Positions 17,848-27,023 of a stretch of DNA of 64,000 bases are shown here, one piece after another. The DNA is from Clostridium arbusti SL206 (GTDB lineage Bacteria; Bacillota; Clostridia; Clostridiales; Clostridiaceae): assembly GCF_000246895.1 (NCBI RefSeq), contig NZ_BAEV01000006.1:1-64000 (forward strand). Direction: 5' to 3'. The position numbers and the translations under genes are program-made. Within the stretch, counting starts at the first letter, position 1. Every line of letters begins with the position of its first letter. The notes below the pieces were generated by a model that was given only the letters and a program-made list of their open reading frames with translations, did no database searches and was not told the origin of the DNA.

Positions 17848-19664
17848 GTCGAACTCTCCTTTACAAGCTTCATGAATTCATCACCCATTAATGTTTCTTT
17901 TTCAAGAAGCACACCTGATATACTTCTGAGTAATTCTATATTATCCTGTAATATATTTTTTGCTTTATCATGTGCTGTTTTTATTATGTTTAAAGTTTCA
18001 GTATCAATCAATGTAGAAGTTTCTGCACTACAATTTTGTACTGGTCTTCCATCTAAATATCTATTTTCTACTGATTCCAGTGCCATCATATCAAATTTAT
18101 CTGTCATACCGTATATAGTTATCATGTTTCTAGCTATCTTAGTTGCTCTTTCAATATCATTTGCCGCACCGCTGGATATACTGTTAAACTGAACTTCCTC
18201 AGCAGATCTACCACCTAGTAAAACCGTAATTTCATCTAGCATATCGTCCTTTGTTACAAGGTATTTTTCTTCTTCTGGAAGCTGCATAGTGTAACCTAAT
18301 GCACCCATAGTTCTAGGTACAATAGTAATTTTGTGTACAGGGTCTGTATGCTTTAATAATGCTGCAACTAATGCATGACCTGTCTCGTGAAAAGCCACTT
18401 CCTTTTTTTCTTTATCAGAAAGAATTCTATCTTTTTTCTCTTTACCTGCTATTATAACCTCTACTGCTTCTTCTAAATCATCTTGAGCTATTTCTTTTCT
18501 TCCACTTTTAACAGCTAAAAGTGCTGCTTCATTAACAATATTGGCAAGATCCGCTCCTACTGCTCCTGGAGTTGATTTTGCTATTGCTAACATATCCACC
18601 TCATTAGAAATTTTAACACCCTTTGAGTGCACTTTTAATATGGATTCTCTCCCCTTTAGGTCTGGTCTATCCACAATTACTCTTCTATCAAATCTACCTG
18701 GTCTTAAAAGTGCCTTGTCAAGAACCTCTGGTCTATTTGTAGCTGCTAAAATAACTACACCTTTTGATGAATCAAAGCCGTCCATTTCTGCCAAAAGCTG
18801 ATTTAGTGTCTGCTCTCTTTCATCATTTCCACCGCCAATAGCATTATCTCTACTCTTACCTATAGCATCAACCTCATCTATAAATACTATACACGGCGCT
18901 TTTTCCTGTGCCTGCTTAAATAAATCTCTTACTCTAGATGCACCCATTCCAACAAACATCTCTACAAAATTTGAACCTGACATAGAGAAAAATGGTACCT
19001 TAGCTTCTCCTGCTACTGCCTTAGCAAGAAGTGTTTTACCCGTTCCTGGAGGGCCTACAAGTAATGCTCCCTTTGGAAGTCTTGCTCCTATCTCAGCATA
19101 TTTTTCAGGATAATGGAGAAAATCAACTATTTCAATTAGAGATTCCTTAGCCTCCTCTTGACCAGCTACATCCTCAAAAGTTACCCCCGTTTCACTTTCT
19201 GCATAAAGCTTTGCATTGTTTTTACCAAAGGACATAACCCCGCTGCCTAGCTTTTTATCTATTCTGCCAAATAAAAATCTACCAACTATCAAAAATATAG
19301 CTATTGGAAGCACCCAAGTTACAATAAAATTCTTTATAGGATCATCATTTCCTGAAGGTACTGTTATTTGTGCTCCTGAATCTTTAAGTTCTGTTTTTAA
19401 ATCTGGATCATAAAGTCTTCCTGTATACAATACTTTTTTATTTATCCCACTATTATCATTAGGTATTATTGTTATTCTAGTTGGAGTAACCTGAACCTCT
19501 GATATCTTTTTCTGTGCTAATAAATCAAGGAACTTGTTGTATGTTATTTGTTCAGTTTTTATACTCACAAGCAAATAGTTTAATATAAGTACTAAAATAA
19601 TAACCCCAATGGAATAGTATGCTGCATACTTAAATTTCTTATCGCCGAAATTATTGTTAAACAT
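17826..19664 (-). CDS. ftsH: ATP-dependent zinc metalloprotease FtsH
   Basis: A 612-residue membrane AAA+ protease that degrades misfolded membrane proteins and regulators. There are two N-terminal membrane segments (about residues 14-32 and 113-131) with an extracytoplasmic loop between. The AAA+ module has Walker A GPPGTGKT near residue 200, Walker [13 protein letters not shown] and the RPGRFDR box. The zinc site is [10 protein letters not shown] near residue 430. All catalytic residues are present. It overlaps the downstream helD-like gene, so a quality-control protease and an RNA-polymerase recycling factor share a transcript. Confidence 0.95.
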   Translation of the reverse strand: MFNNNFGDKKFKYAAYYSIGVIILVLILNYLLVSIKTEQITYNKFLDLLAQKKISEVQVTPTRITIIPNDNSGINKKVLYTGRLYDPDLKTELKDSGAQITVPSGNDDPIKNFIVTWVLPIAIFLIVGRFLFGRIDKKLGSGVMSFGKNNAKLYAESETGVTFEDVAGQEEAKESLIEIVDFLHYPEKYAEIGARLPKGALLVGPPGTGKTLLAKAVAGEAKVPFFSMSGSNFVEMFVGMGASRVRDLFKQAQEKAPCIVFIDEVDAIGKSRDNAIGGGNDEREQTLNQLLAEMDGFDSSKGVVILAATNRPEVLDKALLRPGRFDRRVIVDRPDLKGRESILKVHSKGVKISNEVDMLAIAKSTPGAVGADLANIVNEAALLAVKSGRKEIAQDDLEEAVEVIIAGKEKKDRILSDKEKKEVAFHETGHALVAALLKHTDPVHKITIVPRTMGALGYTMQLPEEEKYLVTKDDMLDEITVLLGGRSAEEVQFNSISSGAANDIERATKIARNMITIYGMTDKFDMMALESVENRYLDGRPVQNCSAETSTLIDTETLNIIKTAHDKAKNILQDNIELLRSISGVLLEKETLMGDEFMKLVKESSTWKEQDM

Positions 19665-20113
19665 TAATCATTCTCCCCTCCATTTCATACTACTAAGTTT
19701 ATCACTAAATAGCCCTTTTTTCTATTACGGTTTTTTTAATAATTTCAATAATATAATATATAATACTTTTTGTATTTACTCAATAGATTATTATACATAT
19801 AAAAATAAATTTTTTACCTTCTATTGATATATTAAATTGTTTATGAGAAAATAGTTTTAGATTCAATTTACGAGAGCATTCTTTTAAATTGGATATATTA
19901 TTAGTATGATTTCTGATTGCAAAGTAATTCTGAGCAAAAGGAAGGAGATAAAGATACGTATATTTTACCTTCCTATTTTTTTGAGGAAGTTTTTTTGTTT
20001 TGTTAAATTTTATTGTTTAGTATTGATCATATGTGAAATAGTGCATCAAATATTATACTAATATAGTTATAGTGCCCGTTTATTTTTCTGCAAACAACTC
20101 ATGAAATTAGAGG
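19665..20113. other. Intergenic region upstream of ftsH and left flank of a TnpB element
   Basis: No gene was found. It contains the ftsH leader, one hairpin at 19939-19987, and the probable left end of the TnpB element in its last 50-100 bases. Confidence 0.5.
19939..19987 (+). terminator. Terminator-like hairpin
   Basis: AGGAAGG pairs with CCTTCCT and is followed by ATTTTTTTG. No gene ends directly before it, so it may mark decayed sequence. Confidence 0.4.
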
Positions 20114-20260
20114 GTGGCAACAGTTAAAGAAAACTTATAGGAATTAGTTGAGGATTTAATCCAAATTGTTACGGTTTTTAGCTGTAGATTACAAGGTAAA
20201 CGTGCTAATAAAGCCAAGAAGATGATTAAGGAGCTGTTGGAAAATGATACTGGGGAATAA
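20114..20260 (+). pseudogene. Small IS-associated frame broken by an amber codon
   Basis: A 48-codon frame begins GTG (MATVKENL), meets TAG at 20138-20140, then continues ELVEDLIQIVTVFSCR to LLENDTGE and a stop. It overlaps the tnpB start by 17 bases. The continuity on both sides of the TAG suggests a single-base change, perhaps from CAG. I do not recognise a function. It could also be non-coding left-end sequence. Confidence 0.35.
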
Positions 20261-21368
20261 AGTTAGATTATTTCCAACTAAAGAACAGGAGCAGAAATTA
20301 TGGCAATCAGTAGGTACTGCAAGATTCATTTATAATTGGACACTTGCAAGACAAGAAGAAAATTATAAAAATGGTGGCAAATTCATATCTGATAGTGATT
20401 TAAGAAAAGAGATAACTATTTTAAAGAAAACAGAAGAATTTAAATGGCTGAGTGGAGTATCTAACAATGTTGCTAAACAAGCTGTTAAAGATGGTTGTGA
20501 AGCTTACAAGAAGTTCTTTAAGAAATTAGCTGATAAGCCAAGATTTAAGAGCCGAAGAAAGTCAAAGCCGTCGTTTTATAATGATAATATAAAACTAAAA
20601 GTTAAAGATAACACAGTATTAATTGAAAAGGTTGGTTGGGTTAACATCAAAAGAAATGCTATTCCTATGAATTGTAAATATTGCAATCCAAGAGTAAGTT
20701 TTGATGGAAAGTATTGGTTTATATCTGTAGGAATTGAAAAAGAACAATCAATAGTAGAATTGACAAATGAGATCATAGGAATTGATGTAGGCATTAAAGA
20801 TTTAGCTATATGCTCCAATGGAATGGCATTTAAAAATATTAATAAAACAAAAACTGTAAAGAAACTTGAAAAAAGGCTACGTAGATTACAGCGTAGGGTA
20901 TCTCGCAAATACCTAAAAAATAAAGAAGGGAGTAAGTTTGTCAAAACAAGTAATATTATAAAAATCGAAAAGCAGATTAAATTACTTCACAGAAAATTAG
21001 CTAATATAAGAAGTAATTATAATCACCAAGCAACGAATATGATAGTGAAAACCAAGCCATCAAGAGTTGTTATGGAAACACTTAACATTAAATGTATGAT
21101 GAAGAATAAACATTTATCAAAAGCTATTGCAAAACAGTGTCTATATGAGTTTAAAAGACAAATGCAATATAAATGTGAGTTCAATGGAATTGAATTTGTT
21201 GAAGCTGACAAATGGTATCCATCATCAAAGACTTGTAGTGAGTGTGGTCATATAAAAACTAAGCTTTCATTATCTGAAAGGACATATATCTGCGAGAAAT
21301 GTGGTTGTGTTATAGATAGAGACTATAATGCAAGTATCAATTTATCAAGATATGAATTAGTAGTTTAA
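20244..21368 (+). CDS. tnpB: TnpB, RNA-guided nuclease of an IS200/IS605-type element
   Basis: A 374-residue TnpB. The N-terminal helix-turn-helix/RNA-binding part opens KVRLFPTKEQEQKLW and RFIYNWTLARQEENY. The RuvC nuclease residues are all present: Asp in GIDVGIKDLAI, Glu in VVMETLNIK, and Asp in DRDYNASIN. The zinc finger CSECG...CEKCG sits between the last two. It therefore looks catalytically intact. TnpB enzymes cut DNA guided by an RNA made from the element's right end and help the element persist. There is no TnpA in the window, so movement would need a helper elsewhere. Confidence 0.93.
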   Translation: MILGNKVRLFPTKEQEQKLWQSVGTARFIYNWTLARQEENYKNGGKFISDSDLRKEITILKKTEEFKWLSGVSNNVAKQAVKDGCEAYKKFFKKLADKPRFKSRRKSKPSFYNDNIKLKVKDNTVLIEKVGWVNIKRNAIPMNCKYCNPRVSFDGKYWFISVGIEKEQSIVELTNEIIGIDVGIKDLAICSNGMAFKNINKTKTVKKLEKRLRRLQRRVSRKYLKNKEGSKFVKTSNIIKIEKQIKLLHRKLANIRSNYNHQATNMIVKTKPSRVVMETLNIKCMMKNKHLSKAIAKQCLYEFKRQMQYKCEFNGIEFVEADKWYPSSKTCSECGHIKTKLSLSERTYICEKCGCVIDRDYNASINLSRYELVV

Positions 21369-21530
21369 TCACTTAAACGATACTACTAATATGTACCATT
21401 CGTTGTATGGGAATTTAAGCCCTAGGAGTGTTATATCAAACGAAAGTAGCTCATGCAAAATCGGACACGTTGAACAGGGAATTAAACAAGATTTATAGAT
21501 TTTTATAGATTTTTGGCAACGGTGAAGCTT

Positions 21531-21776
21531 TTGGATAAAAGATTAGGTGTCATTGGAATTATAGTTAATAATATAGAAAATTCTAAAGAAGTCAATGATG
21601 TTCTTCATAATTTCAGTGATATCATCGTTGGGCGTATGGGTATACCCTACAAGGAGAGGAAAGTATCTGTTATATCCTTAATAGTAGATGGTTCTATGGA
21701 TGATATAAGTGCCATGACTGGGAAACTTGGAAACATAAAGAATATAAGCGTAAAGTCAGCAATCTCTAAGAAATAA
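21531..21776 (+). CDS. TM1266-family iron-only hydrogenase system regulator
   Basis: An 81-residue protein (MDKRLGVIGIIV..., IVGRMGIPYKERKVSVISLIVDG, AMTGKLGNI..., VKSAISKK) that matches the small TM1266-type family often found beside [FeFe]-hydrogenase maturation genes. It has the ACT-like pattern of a ligand-binding regulator. The TTG at 21531 fits family length and has GGTGAAG upstream; an earlier in-frame TTG (21513) would add six residues. It stands just after the TnpB element and before hydG, so the insertion may have separated it from its original promoter. Confidence 0.75.
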   Translation: MDKRLGVIGIIVNNIENSKEVNDVLHNFSDIIVGRMGIPYKERKVSVISLIVDGSMDDISAMTGKLGNIKNISVKSAISKK

Positions 21777-21800
21777 CAATTAATGTTAGTATTGCGTTAA

Positions 21801-21910
21801 TTTTAAAATAAGTCTCAAAACTTGATATGCTATGTGTATCTACGATATCCCTCGCTGCATAAAGAAGATCTACTAATACACACATCATACCAATGAGACT
21901 TATTTTAAAA
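21801..21910. repeat. Long foldback between the TM1266-type gene and hydG
   Basis: A perfect 17-bp inverted repeat (TTTTAAAATAAGTCTCA at 21801-21817, its complement at 21894-21910) encloses a second imperfect one, GATATGCTATGTGTAT against ATACACACATCATACC. It can form a long cruciform or RNA hairpin. It is unrelated to the 158-bp family. Confidence 0.7.
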
Positions 21911-21970
21911 CTGGAGATTTATAACTTTATGTTACTGTTACAAAATCTAAAATTAACTGGAGGCAATTAA

Positions 21971-23383
21971 ATGAATATTGAAAAAGCAGATTTTATAGAT
22001 GATAAAGTTATAAGAGAGCATATGGCTAAAGGCTCAGAACTTTCTAAGGATAAAAATTATATTGAAGGACTTATAGAAAAGGCTTCTAAAGCTCATGGAT
22101 TGACTATAGATGAAGTTTCCGCTCTTTTACATGTGGAAGATGATTCTTTACTGGATAAAATGTACAAAGCTGCAATAAAGATTAAGCAGCAAATTTATGG
22201 AAACAGAATAGTAATGTTTGCTCCACTTTATATAAGTAGTTATTGTGTAAATGGCTGTGAATACTGTGGTTACAAGTGTACAAATAAAGAAACAAGAAAA
22301 AAGCTTACAAAGGAAGAGCTCATTCAAGAAGTAGAACTTATTGAAGATCTTGGTCATAAGAGAATAGTCCTTGAAGCTGGTGAAGATCCAGTAAATTGCC
22401 CTATTGACTATGTAACTGACTGCATGAAAACTATCTACAGCGTAAAGAAAGATAATGGATCCATAAGAAGAATTAATGTAAACATAGCAGCAACTACTGT
22501 AGAGGACTACAAGAAATTAAAGGCTGCAGGAATCGGTACTTATACCCTTTTCCAAGAAACTTATAATAGAGAAACTTATGCAAGACTTCATCCAACAGGC
22601 CCAAAACATAACTATGATTATCACACTACAGCTATGGACAGAGCCATAGAAGGTGGCATTGATGATGTTGGTATTGGTGTTCTTTATGGACTTTATGATT
22701 ATAAATACGAGACTATAGGAATATTCTTACATTCAAAACACCTTGAAGAAAAATTCAACGGTGTAGGACCACATACAATATCCGTTCCAAGACTGAGACC
22801 TGCTGAAGGAGTTACTTATGAAAACTTCCCTTATTTAGTTTCAGACCATGACTTTAAAAAGCTTGTGGCAATAATAAGACTAGCTGTTCCCTACACTGGA
22901 ATGATCATCTCCACAAGAGAAGAACCAAACTTCAGAGAAGAAGTCATAGCTGTTGGAATTTCCCAGGTAAGTGCTGGTTCTTGTACAGACGTTGGTGGCT
23001 ATGAAGATGAATACGGAAACAAAACTACTCCTGCTTCTTCACAGTTTGTTGTAAGTGATCACAGAACTCCTATTGAAATATTGAAACTTTTATGTAAACA
23101 AGGCTACATACCAAGTTACTGCACAGCCTGTTATAGACAAGGCAGAACTGGTGAAAGATTCATGAGTCTTGCTAAAGCTGGAAATATCCACAACTGCTGT
23201 CTTCCAAATGCTATTATGACTTTTAAGGAATTCTTAATAGATTATGCTGATGATGAGTTAAAGGAAATTGGTGCCAAGACTATAGAGAAAAACCTAAAGG
23301 ATATAACTTCTGATAAAGCAAGAGAAGAAACTTTAAAAAGATTGGATAGAATAGAGGCTGGAGAAAGAGATCTTTATTTCTAA
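21971..23383 (+). CDS. hydG: [FeFe]-hydrogenase maturase HydG
   Basis: A 470-residue radical-SAM tyrosine lyase that makes CO and cyanide ligands for the hydrogenase H-cluster. The SAM cluster motif is C-x3-C-x2-C at residues 92, 96 and 99 (CVNGCEYC). The C-terminal auxiliary cluster motif is CTACYRQGRTG plus NCC about 20 residues later. Full length and typical. A CTGGAGGCAATTAA site precedes the ATG. The companions hydE and hydF are not in the window, so the maturation genes are scattered in this genome. The TM1266-type gene upstream supports the hydrogenase context. Confidence 0.95.
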   Translation: MNIEKADFIDDKVIREHMAKGSELSKDKNYIEGLIEKASKAHGLTIDEVSALLHVEDDSLLDKMYKAAIKIKQQIYGNRIVMFAPLYISSYCVNGCEYCGYKCTNKETRKKLTKEELIQEVELIEDLGHKRIVLEAGEDPVNCPIDYVTDCMKTIYSVKKDNGSIRRINVNIAATTVEDYKKLKAAGIGTYTLFQETYNRETYARLHPTGPKHNYDYHTTAMDRAIEGGIDDVGIGVLYGLYDYKYETIGIFLHSKHLEEKFNGVGPHTISVPRLRPAEGVTYENFPYLVSDHDFKKLVAIIRLAVPYTGMIISTREEPNFREEVIAVGISQVSAGSCTDVGGYEDEYGNKTTPASSQFVVSDHRTPIEILKLLCKQGYIPSYCTACYRQGRTGERFMSLAKAGNIHNCCLPNAIMTFKEFLIDYADDELKEIGAKTIEKNLKDITSDKAREETLKRLDRIEAGERDLYF

Positions 23384-23430
23384 CATAAAGCCTTATTTAT
23401 AAATTATAATCCACACAAATTTTTATATAA

Positions 23431-23594
23431 TAAGGTATGTGAAAATAAATAACAAGTCAAAGATGCGACGTATATTTTGAATTATACAAGGAAGCAGAAC
23501 CTTATGATAGTGGTGCTATCATAAGGTTCTGTTAACGTAGTATAATTCAAAATAGACTAGTATACTGACTAGTTATTTATTTGAATATGCCTAA
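23431..23594 (-). mobile_element. Foldback element copy 5, long form, reverse orientation
   Basis: A 158-bp element (23434-23591) flanked by TAA on both sides, just downstream of hydG. The centre GATAGTGGTGCTATC is a perfect hairpin. Confidence 0.9.
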
Positions 23595-23646
23595 AAGCAC
23601 TATGAACTTAATTAAAGCTAATTTCATAGTGCTTTTATTATTTTTT
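23594..23646. terminator. Terminator between hydG and the convergent reductase gene
   Basis: Stem AAAGCACTATGAA / TTCATAGTGCTTT followed by TATTATTTTTT on the + strand. The A-run on the other side makes it usable in both directions. Confidence 0.85.
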
Positions 23647-23678
23647 AATATCATAGATTATTAAAAGTGAGTATTATG

Positions 23679-24599
23679 TTAATTTTCATTATATCCAAAA
23701 TGCTCTGCTATCTTACTATAGCTCGGAACACTAACACCATATTTTTTAGCAATTCGTACCACATCAAATATCAGTTCTTCCTTCTCACTTTTCTTACCTT
23801 TCTTTATATCTTTGTGCATGGAAGCTGTTATATCTGGAGCAAGTCCTACTAAAATATTTAGGTTTTCTTCTACTAAATTACAAGTTAATTTAATCTTTGA
23901 CATATCAGCAAGTTCTTCTAATTCTTTAAGAAGTGATATAAACATATCACGATATTTACCCTTTTTCTGTACTTCACCTACTACAACATCAAAATATACA
24001 CAAGTTGATGCAAGGGCAGATGTAAATGAAAACTTTCTAAAGGTATCACGTTTTATATTATCTGAAATAACTCCTTCAATATGACATTCTTCAAGATCTG
24101 CTTGTATTTTTCCTAGTAAATTCATATCAACTTTTGTATTCTCCATAGGTCCAAAGACAATACGGAATATCATATCCCCTTGAGTAATTTCACCAGGTGC
24201 TGATACATATCCGCTGACATAAATACAACCATCTAGTACAGTTATATCCGGCAAAGCTGCTGCTAACTTTTCACCAGCAGTTAAGGTATTTAAGATGGGA
24301 ATTACAATTGTTTTCTCATGAGAAGTCTTTCTTATTGTGGGAATAATATCATCTATTGAATATCCCTTAACACATACAAATATTACATCAAACTTCTCAA
24401 GTTCTTCGCTTCCATCGTAAGCTTTAACATTTTTTAGCTTTATATCACCATCTTTTGTAGAATGAAGAATAAGTCCCTTTTCTTTCATAGACCTTAAATG
24501 AGCTCCTCTAGCAATAAATATAACGTCTTTTCTACCTTTAGCAAGATAACCTCCAATACATCCACCAGTACCGCCTGTTCCTATTATTAAATATTTCAT
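23679..24599 (-). CDS. Ketopantoate reductase family protein (PanE/ApbA)
   Basis: A 306-residue NADP-dependent reductase. The dinucleotide fold opens YLIIGTGGTGGCIGGYLA. FVCVKGYSIDD holds the conserved Lys region, and the C-terminal helical domain contains KFSFTSALAST with the family's Asn/Ser region altered. It may be ketopantoate reductase (pantothenate synthesis) or a relative with another 2-keto acid substrate. It overlaps the upstream MutS-like gene by four bases (ATGA), so the two are translated together. Confidence 0.8.
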   Translation of the reverse strand: MKYLIIGTGGTGGCIGGYLAKGRKDVIFIARGAHLRSMKEKGLILHSTKDGDIKLKNVKAYDGSEELEKFDVIFVCVKGYSIDDIIPTIRKTSHEKTIVIPILNTLTAGEKLAAALPDITVLDGCIYVSGYVSAPGEITQGDMIFRIVFGPMENTKVDMNLLGKIQADLEECHIEGVISDNIKRDTFRKFSFTSALASTCVYFDVVVGEVQKKGKYRDMFISLLKELEELADMSKIKLTCNLVEENLNILVGLAPDITASMHKDIKKGKKSEKEELIFDVVRIAKKYGVSVPSYSKIAEHFGYNEN

Positions 24600-26344
24600 A
24601 ATATAGTCCCTTCCTTACTTAAAATATGTTTATTTATTTTTTCAATAATTTCCTTGGGATAATCAAGCATTCTCAGTAATTTCACTGCATTCCCACTTCT
24701 ACATACCCCTTCTCTTAATTTATAATCAAAAATCATTTCCTGTTTATTTATATCTTCCATAAAATAGAAAAGGTCATATTTATACTTTAATTCATCTGCA
24801 AGCTCCATATCATGTGTAGCAACTATTGCAAGAATATTATTTTTTTCAAAATAGTTTAATATTTCTATAGATGCATTAACTCTTTCAATAGGATTTGTTC
24901 CCCTAAACACTTCATCAATCACACAGAGTGTACTATAATTATCATTTTTTTCCTGTATTATTTTAAGTATGGCCTCAGCTTCTCTAAAATAATAACTTTT
25001 ACCACTTATTATATTATCTTTTGGACTTATAGAGGTCATGATATTAAAAAAACTAGTGATGTAGTTAGAAGCTATTACGGTATATATACTTTGAGCTAGT
25101 ATAGCATTTACTCCTATCGTTCTTAAAAAAGTAGATTTTCCTGACATATTCGAACCTGTTAGAATTATACCTTTATTATCCATAGTAATTGAATTTGATA
25201 CAGCTTTTTCTAGGATAGGATGTATAATATCTTCAGCACTAACATATCTACTTTTATTTGTAAAATTAGGATTACAGTAATTATTTAAACTGAACCTATA
25301 GGAAGCTATAGATAAAAAAGCATCTAATTCTCCAATACTTATATAGATTTTTTTTAAATCTTCCTGGTGTTCCCTTATGATTTTTATGCAGGAAAAAAAT
25401 TGATTTTCTTTGATTAAAGAAATCATATAGAATAATTCAGTAAGAGCATCAGCTGTACCCTCTATTCTTTCAACTTGATAAGCTTTTTTACTTATAGCTC
25501 TTACTGATTTTATACACTGCTTAAATGTTTCTTTATAACCTTTTAATTCTTCTACATCTAATTTAGAAATTTTATTTGATATGTATATTAAATTATTTAA
25601 ATATCCAATAGAAGAAGCATACATATAAATTTTATTTTTAAGTTTAGTATGTACTAATATATTTATAGCCATAAATAATATGTATATACCAATCATTACC
25701 TTTATGTCCCTAAAGGCAAATATTATTATTAAGGATATCATATAAGGCATAATACTCAAAATTCTACATATTGGTTTTAATCTAAGATCAACATCTATGT
25801 CTTCCCATAACAATTCTGGTATATCGATTTTATCTCTTCTATTTATTTTTATAAGTTCCACTACTAACATTTCTCTTGATTTTTTATCTTTTTCAAATAA
25901 ACTTATAATTTTATTTCTATCCTTTAAAATCATCTCATCAAATATTGGAATTCTAAGTATCTTATATAATACCTCTTCCCCTGGAGAAGTTACTGTTCTG
26001 TCCATAAGAGAAAAAACCTCATCCATAGTAAGATCACTCCAAGTTTGATCATCCAAATAAAAGTCATTTTCAGATCTTATATAATTGAATAAACCTCTTA
26101 TATTATTAAAATTTCTTTTTCTCTGTACTCTCTTTCCCCATTTACTAATGAAATTCTTAAATGTTTCTTTTAAAATTAAAATTCGCTTCACATATAATAA
26201 TATTAATAGTAAACATACCAAAGGTATTAATAAAGAAAGATACTTATAACTGATATATATACCAAAATTAATGATTATTATTCCCGCAAAAGCTATTATT
26301 AATGTAAATATATTTGATAGAGAATTGATGAATCTCTTTTTCAA
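24596..26344 (-). CDS. Membrane-anchored MutS-family ATPase
   Basis: A 582-residue protein that keeps only the core and ATPase parts of MutS. The C-terminal domain has Walker A TGSNMSGKSTFLRT, the signature SYYFREAEAI and Walker B CVIDEVFRGTN. The N-terminal 70 residues hold two hydrophobic membrane helices and a further pair lies near residues 200-240. There is no mismatch-recognition domain, so this is not a repair MutS. Related membrane MutS proteins are widespread in Firmicutes but poorly understood. The start is TTG at 26344 with GGAGG eight bases upstream; the longer frame from 26380 has no ribosome binding site. It forms an operon with the overlapping reductase gene. Confidence 0.78.
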   Translation of the reverse strand: MKKRFINSLSNIFTLIIAFAGIIIINFGIYISYKYLSLLIPLVCLLLILLYVKRILILKETFKNFISKWGKRVQRKRNFNNIRGLFNYIRSENDFYLDDQTWSDLTMDEVFSLMDRTVTSPGEEVLYKILRIPIFDEMILKDRNKIISLFEKDKKSREMLVVELIKINRRDKIDIPELLWEDIDVDLRLKPICRILSIMPYMISLIIIFAFRDIKVMIGIYILFMAINILVHTKLKNKIYMYASSIGYLNNLIYISNKISKLDVEELKGYKETFKQCIKSVRAISKKAYQVERIEGTADALTELFYMISLIKENQFFSCIKIIREHQEDLKKIYISIGELDAFLSIASYRFSLNNYCNPNFTNKSRYVSAEDIIHPILEKAVSNSITMDNKGIILTGSNMSGKSTFLRTIGVNAILAQSIYTVIASNYITSFFNIMTSISPKDNIISGKSYYFREAEAILKIIQEKNDNYSTLCVIDEVFRGTNPIERVNASIEILNYFEKNNILAIVATHDMELADELKYKYDLFYFMEDINKQEMIFDYKLREGVCRSGNAVKLLRMLDYPKEIIEKINKHILSKEGTIL

Positions 26345-26402
26345 AACAAATACCTCCATAATATATGTTAATGCTATCAATGAATCTTATTTAGATTAAC
26401 TT

Positions 26403-26990
26403 TCATATCTTAAATCCCATTATTTCTCTTATATAATCTGATTTTTCCTTAGATGTTAAAAGCTCAAGTAATTTTAAAGCCACATCCATAGCAGTTGAAG
26501 GATTCCATGAAGTTATTATATTGTCATCTATTACTATAGGTTCATTAATTACATTAACTCCATATCCTCGTAGTTTTTCTTGTCTAATATCGTTTTTCAT
26601 ATTATAGGTTGTAGCAGATTTTCCTTCTAATATTTTGCTTTTTCCTAGTGGAAAAGCTCCTACACAAATTGATGCAATTAATTTATTTTTATTGTAAAAC
26701 TTCCGAATAAGTCCAAGAAACTTTTCATTATACGCATCTTCATAAAATCCATACTCTTCAAATCCTCCTGGAATAGCTAGTGCCGCATAATCATCTACAT
26801 TAACTTCATCAATTATTATGTCCGTAGTTACCATTAAATTAAAAGTACTTTTTATATGTTTTTCTAATCCACAAGTAACAACTTCTGTAGTACCATCTCC
26901 ATCAATAAGATTCCATCCCATAACATCTATAAATACGCTTGCTTCATAGGTTTCAAAACCTTTAGCTAATAATAATAAAACTTTTTTCAT
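26403..26990 (-). CDS. DJ-1/PfpI family protein
   Basis: A 195-residue protein of the DJ-1/ThiJ/PfpI fold. The opening VLLLLAKGFETYEAS contains the conserved Glu, and the nucleophile Cys sits in ASICVGAFPLG near residue 107. Members include glyoxalase III-like enzymes, chaperones and peptidases, and the specific activity is not predictable here. It lies 58 bases upstream of the MutS-like start, so it could be co-transcribed with that gene. Confidence 0.82.
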   Translation of the reverse strand: MKKVLLLLAKGFETYEASVFIDVMGWNLIDGDGTTEVVTCGLEKHIKSTFNLMVTTDIIIDEVNVDDYAALAIPGGFEEYGFYEDAYNEKFLGLIRKFYNKNKLIASICVGAFPLGKSKILEGKSATTYNMKNDIRQEKLRGYGVNVINEPIVIDDNIITSWNPSTAMDVALKLLELLTSKEKSDYIREIMGFKI

Positions 26991-27023
26991 TGTTAATCTC
27001 CTCCCTATTGACCTTCATTTTAG

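Larger units (their letters stand above)
20060..21495 (+). mobile_element. IS200/IS605-type element carrying tnpB only
   Basis: The element holds a TnpB gene and a small upstream frame with a stop, and has no TnpA. Ends are approximate because no terminal duplication is expected for this family. Sequence after tnpB (21369-21495) contains short hairpins such as CCATTCGTTGTATGG and a GCCCTAGG segment, as expected for an omega-RNA/right end. Confidence 0.6.

Noticed and set aside
17629..18192. 187-codon Phe/Ile-rich frame opposite helD and ftsH
   Set aside because: Antisense of AT-rich conserved genes; composition reflects the reverse complement of Lys/Glu/Asn codons.
20114..21530. Similar DNA for MATVK at the start of the IS small frame (20114) and at 21513 before the TM1266-type gene, as evidence of a duplication at the insertion site
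   Set aside because: Only about 14 bases match, with three differences, and IS200/IS605 elements do not make target duplications. Coincidence is likely.
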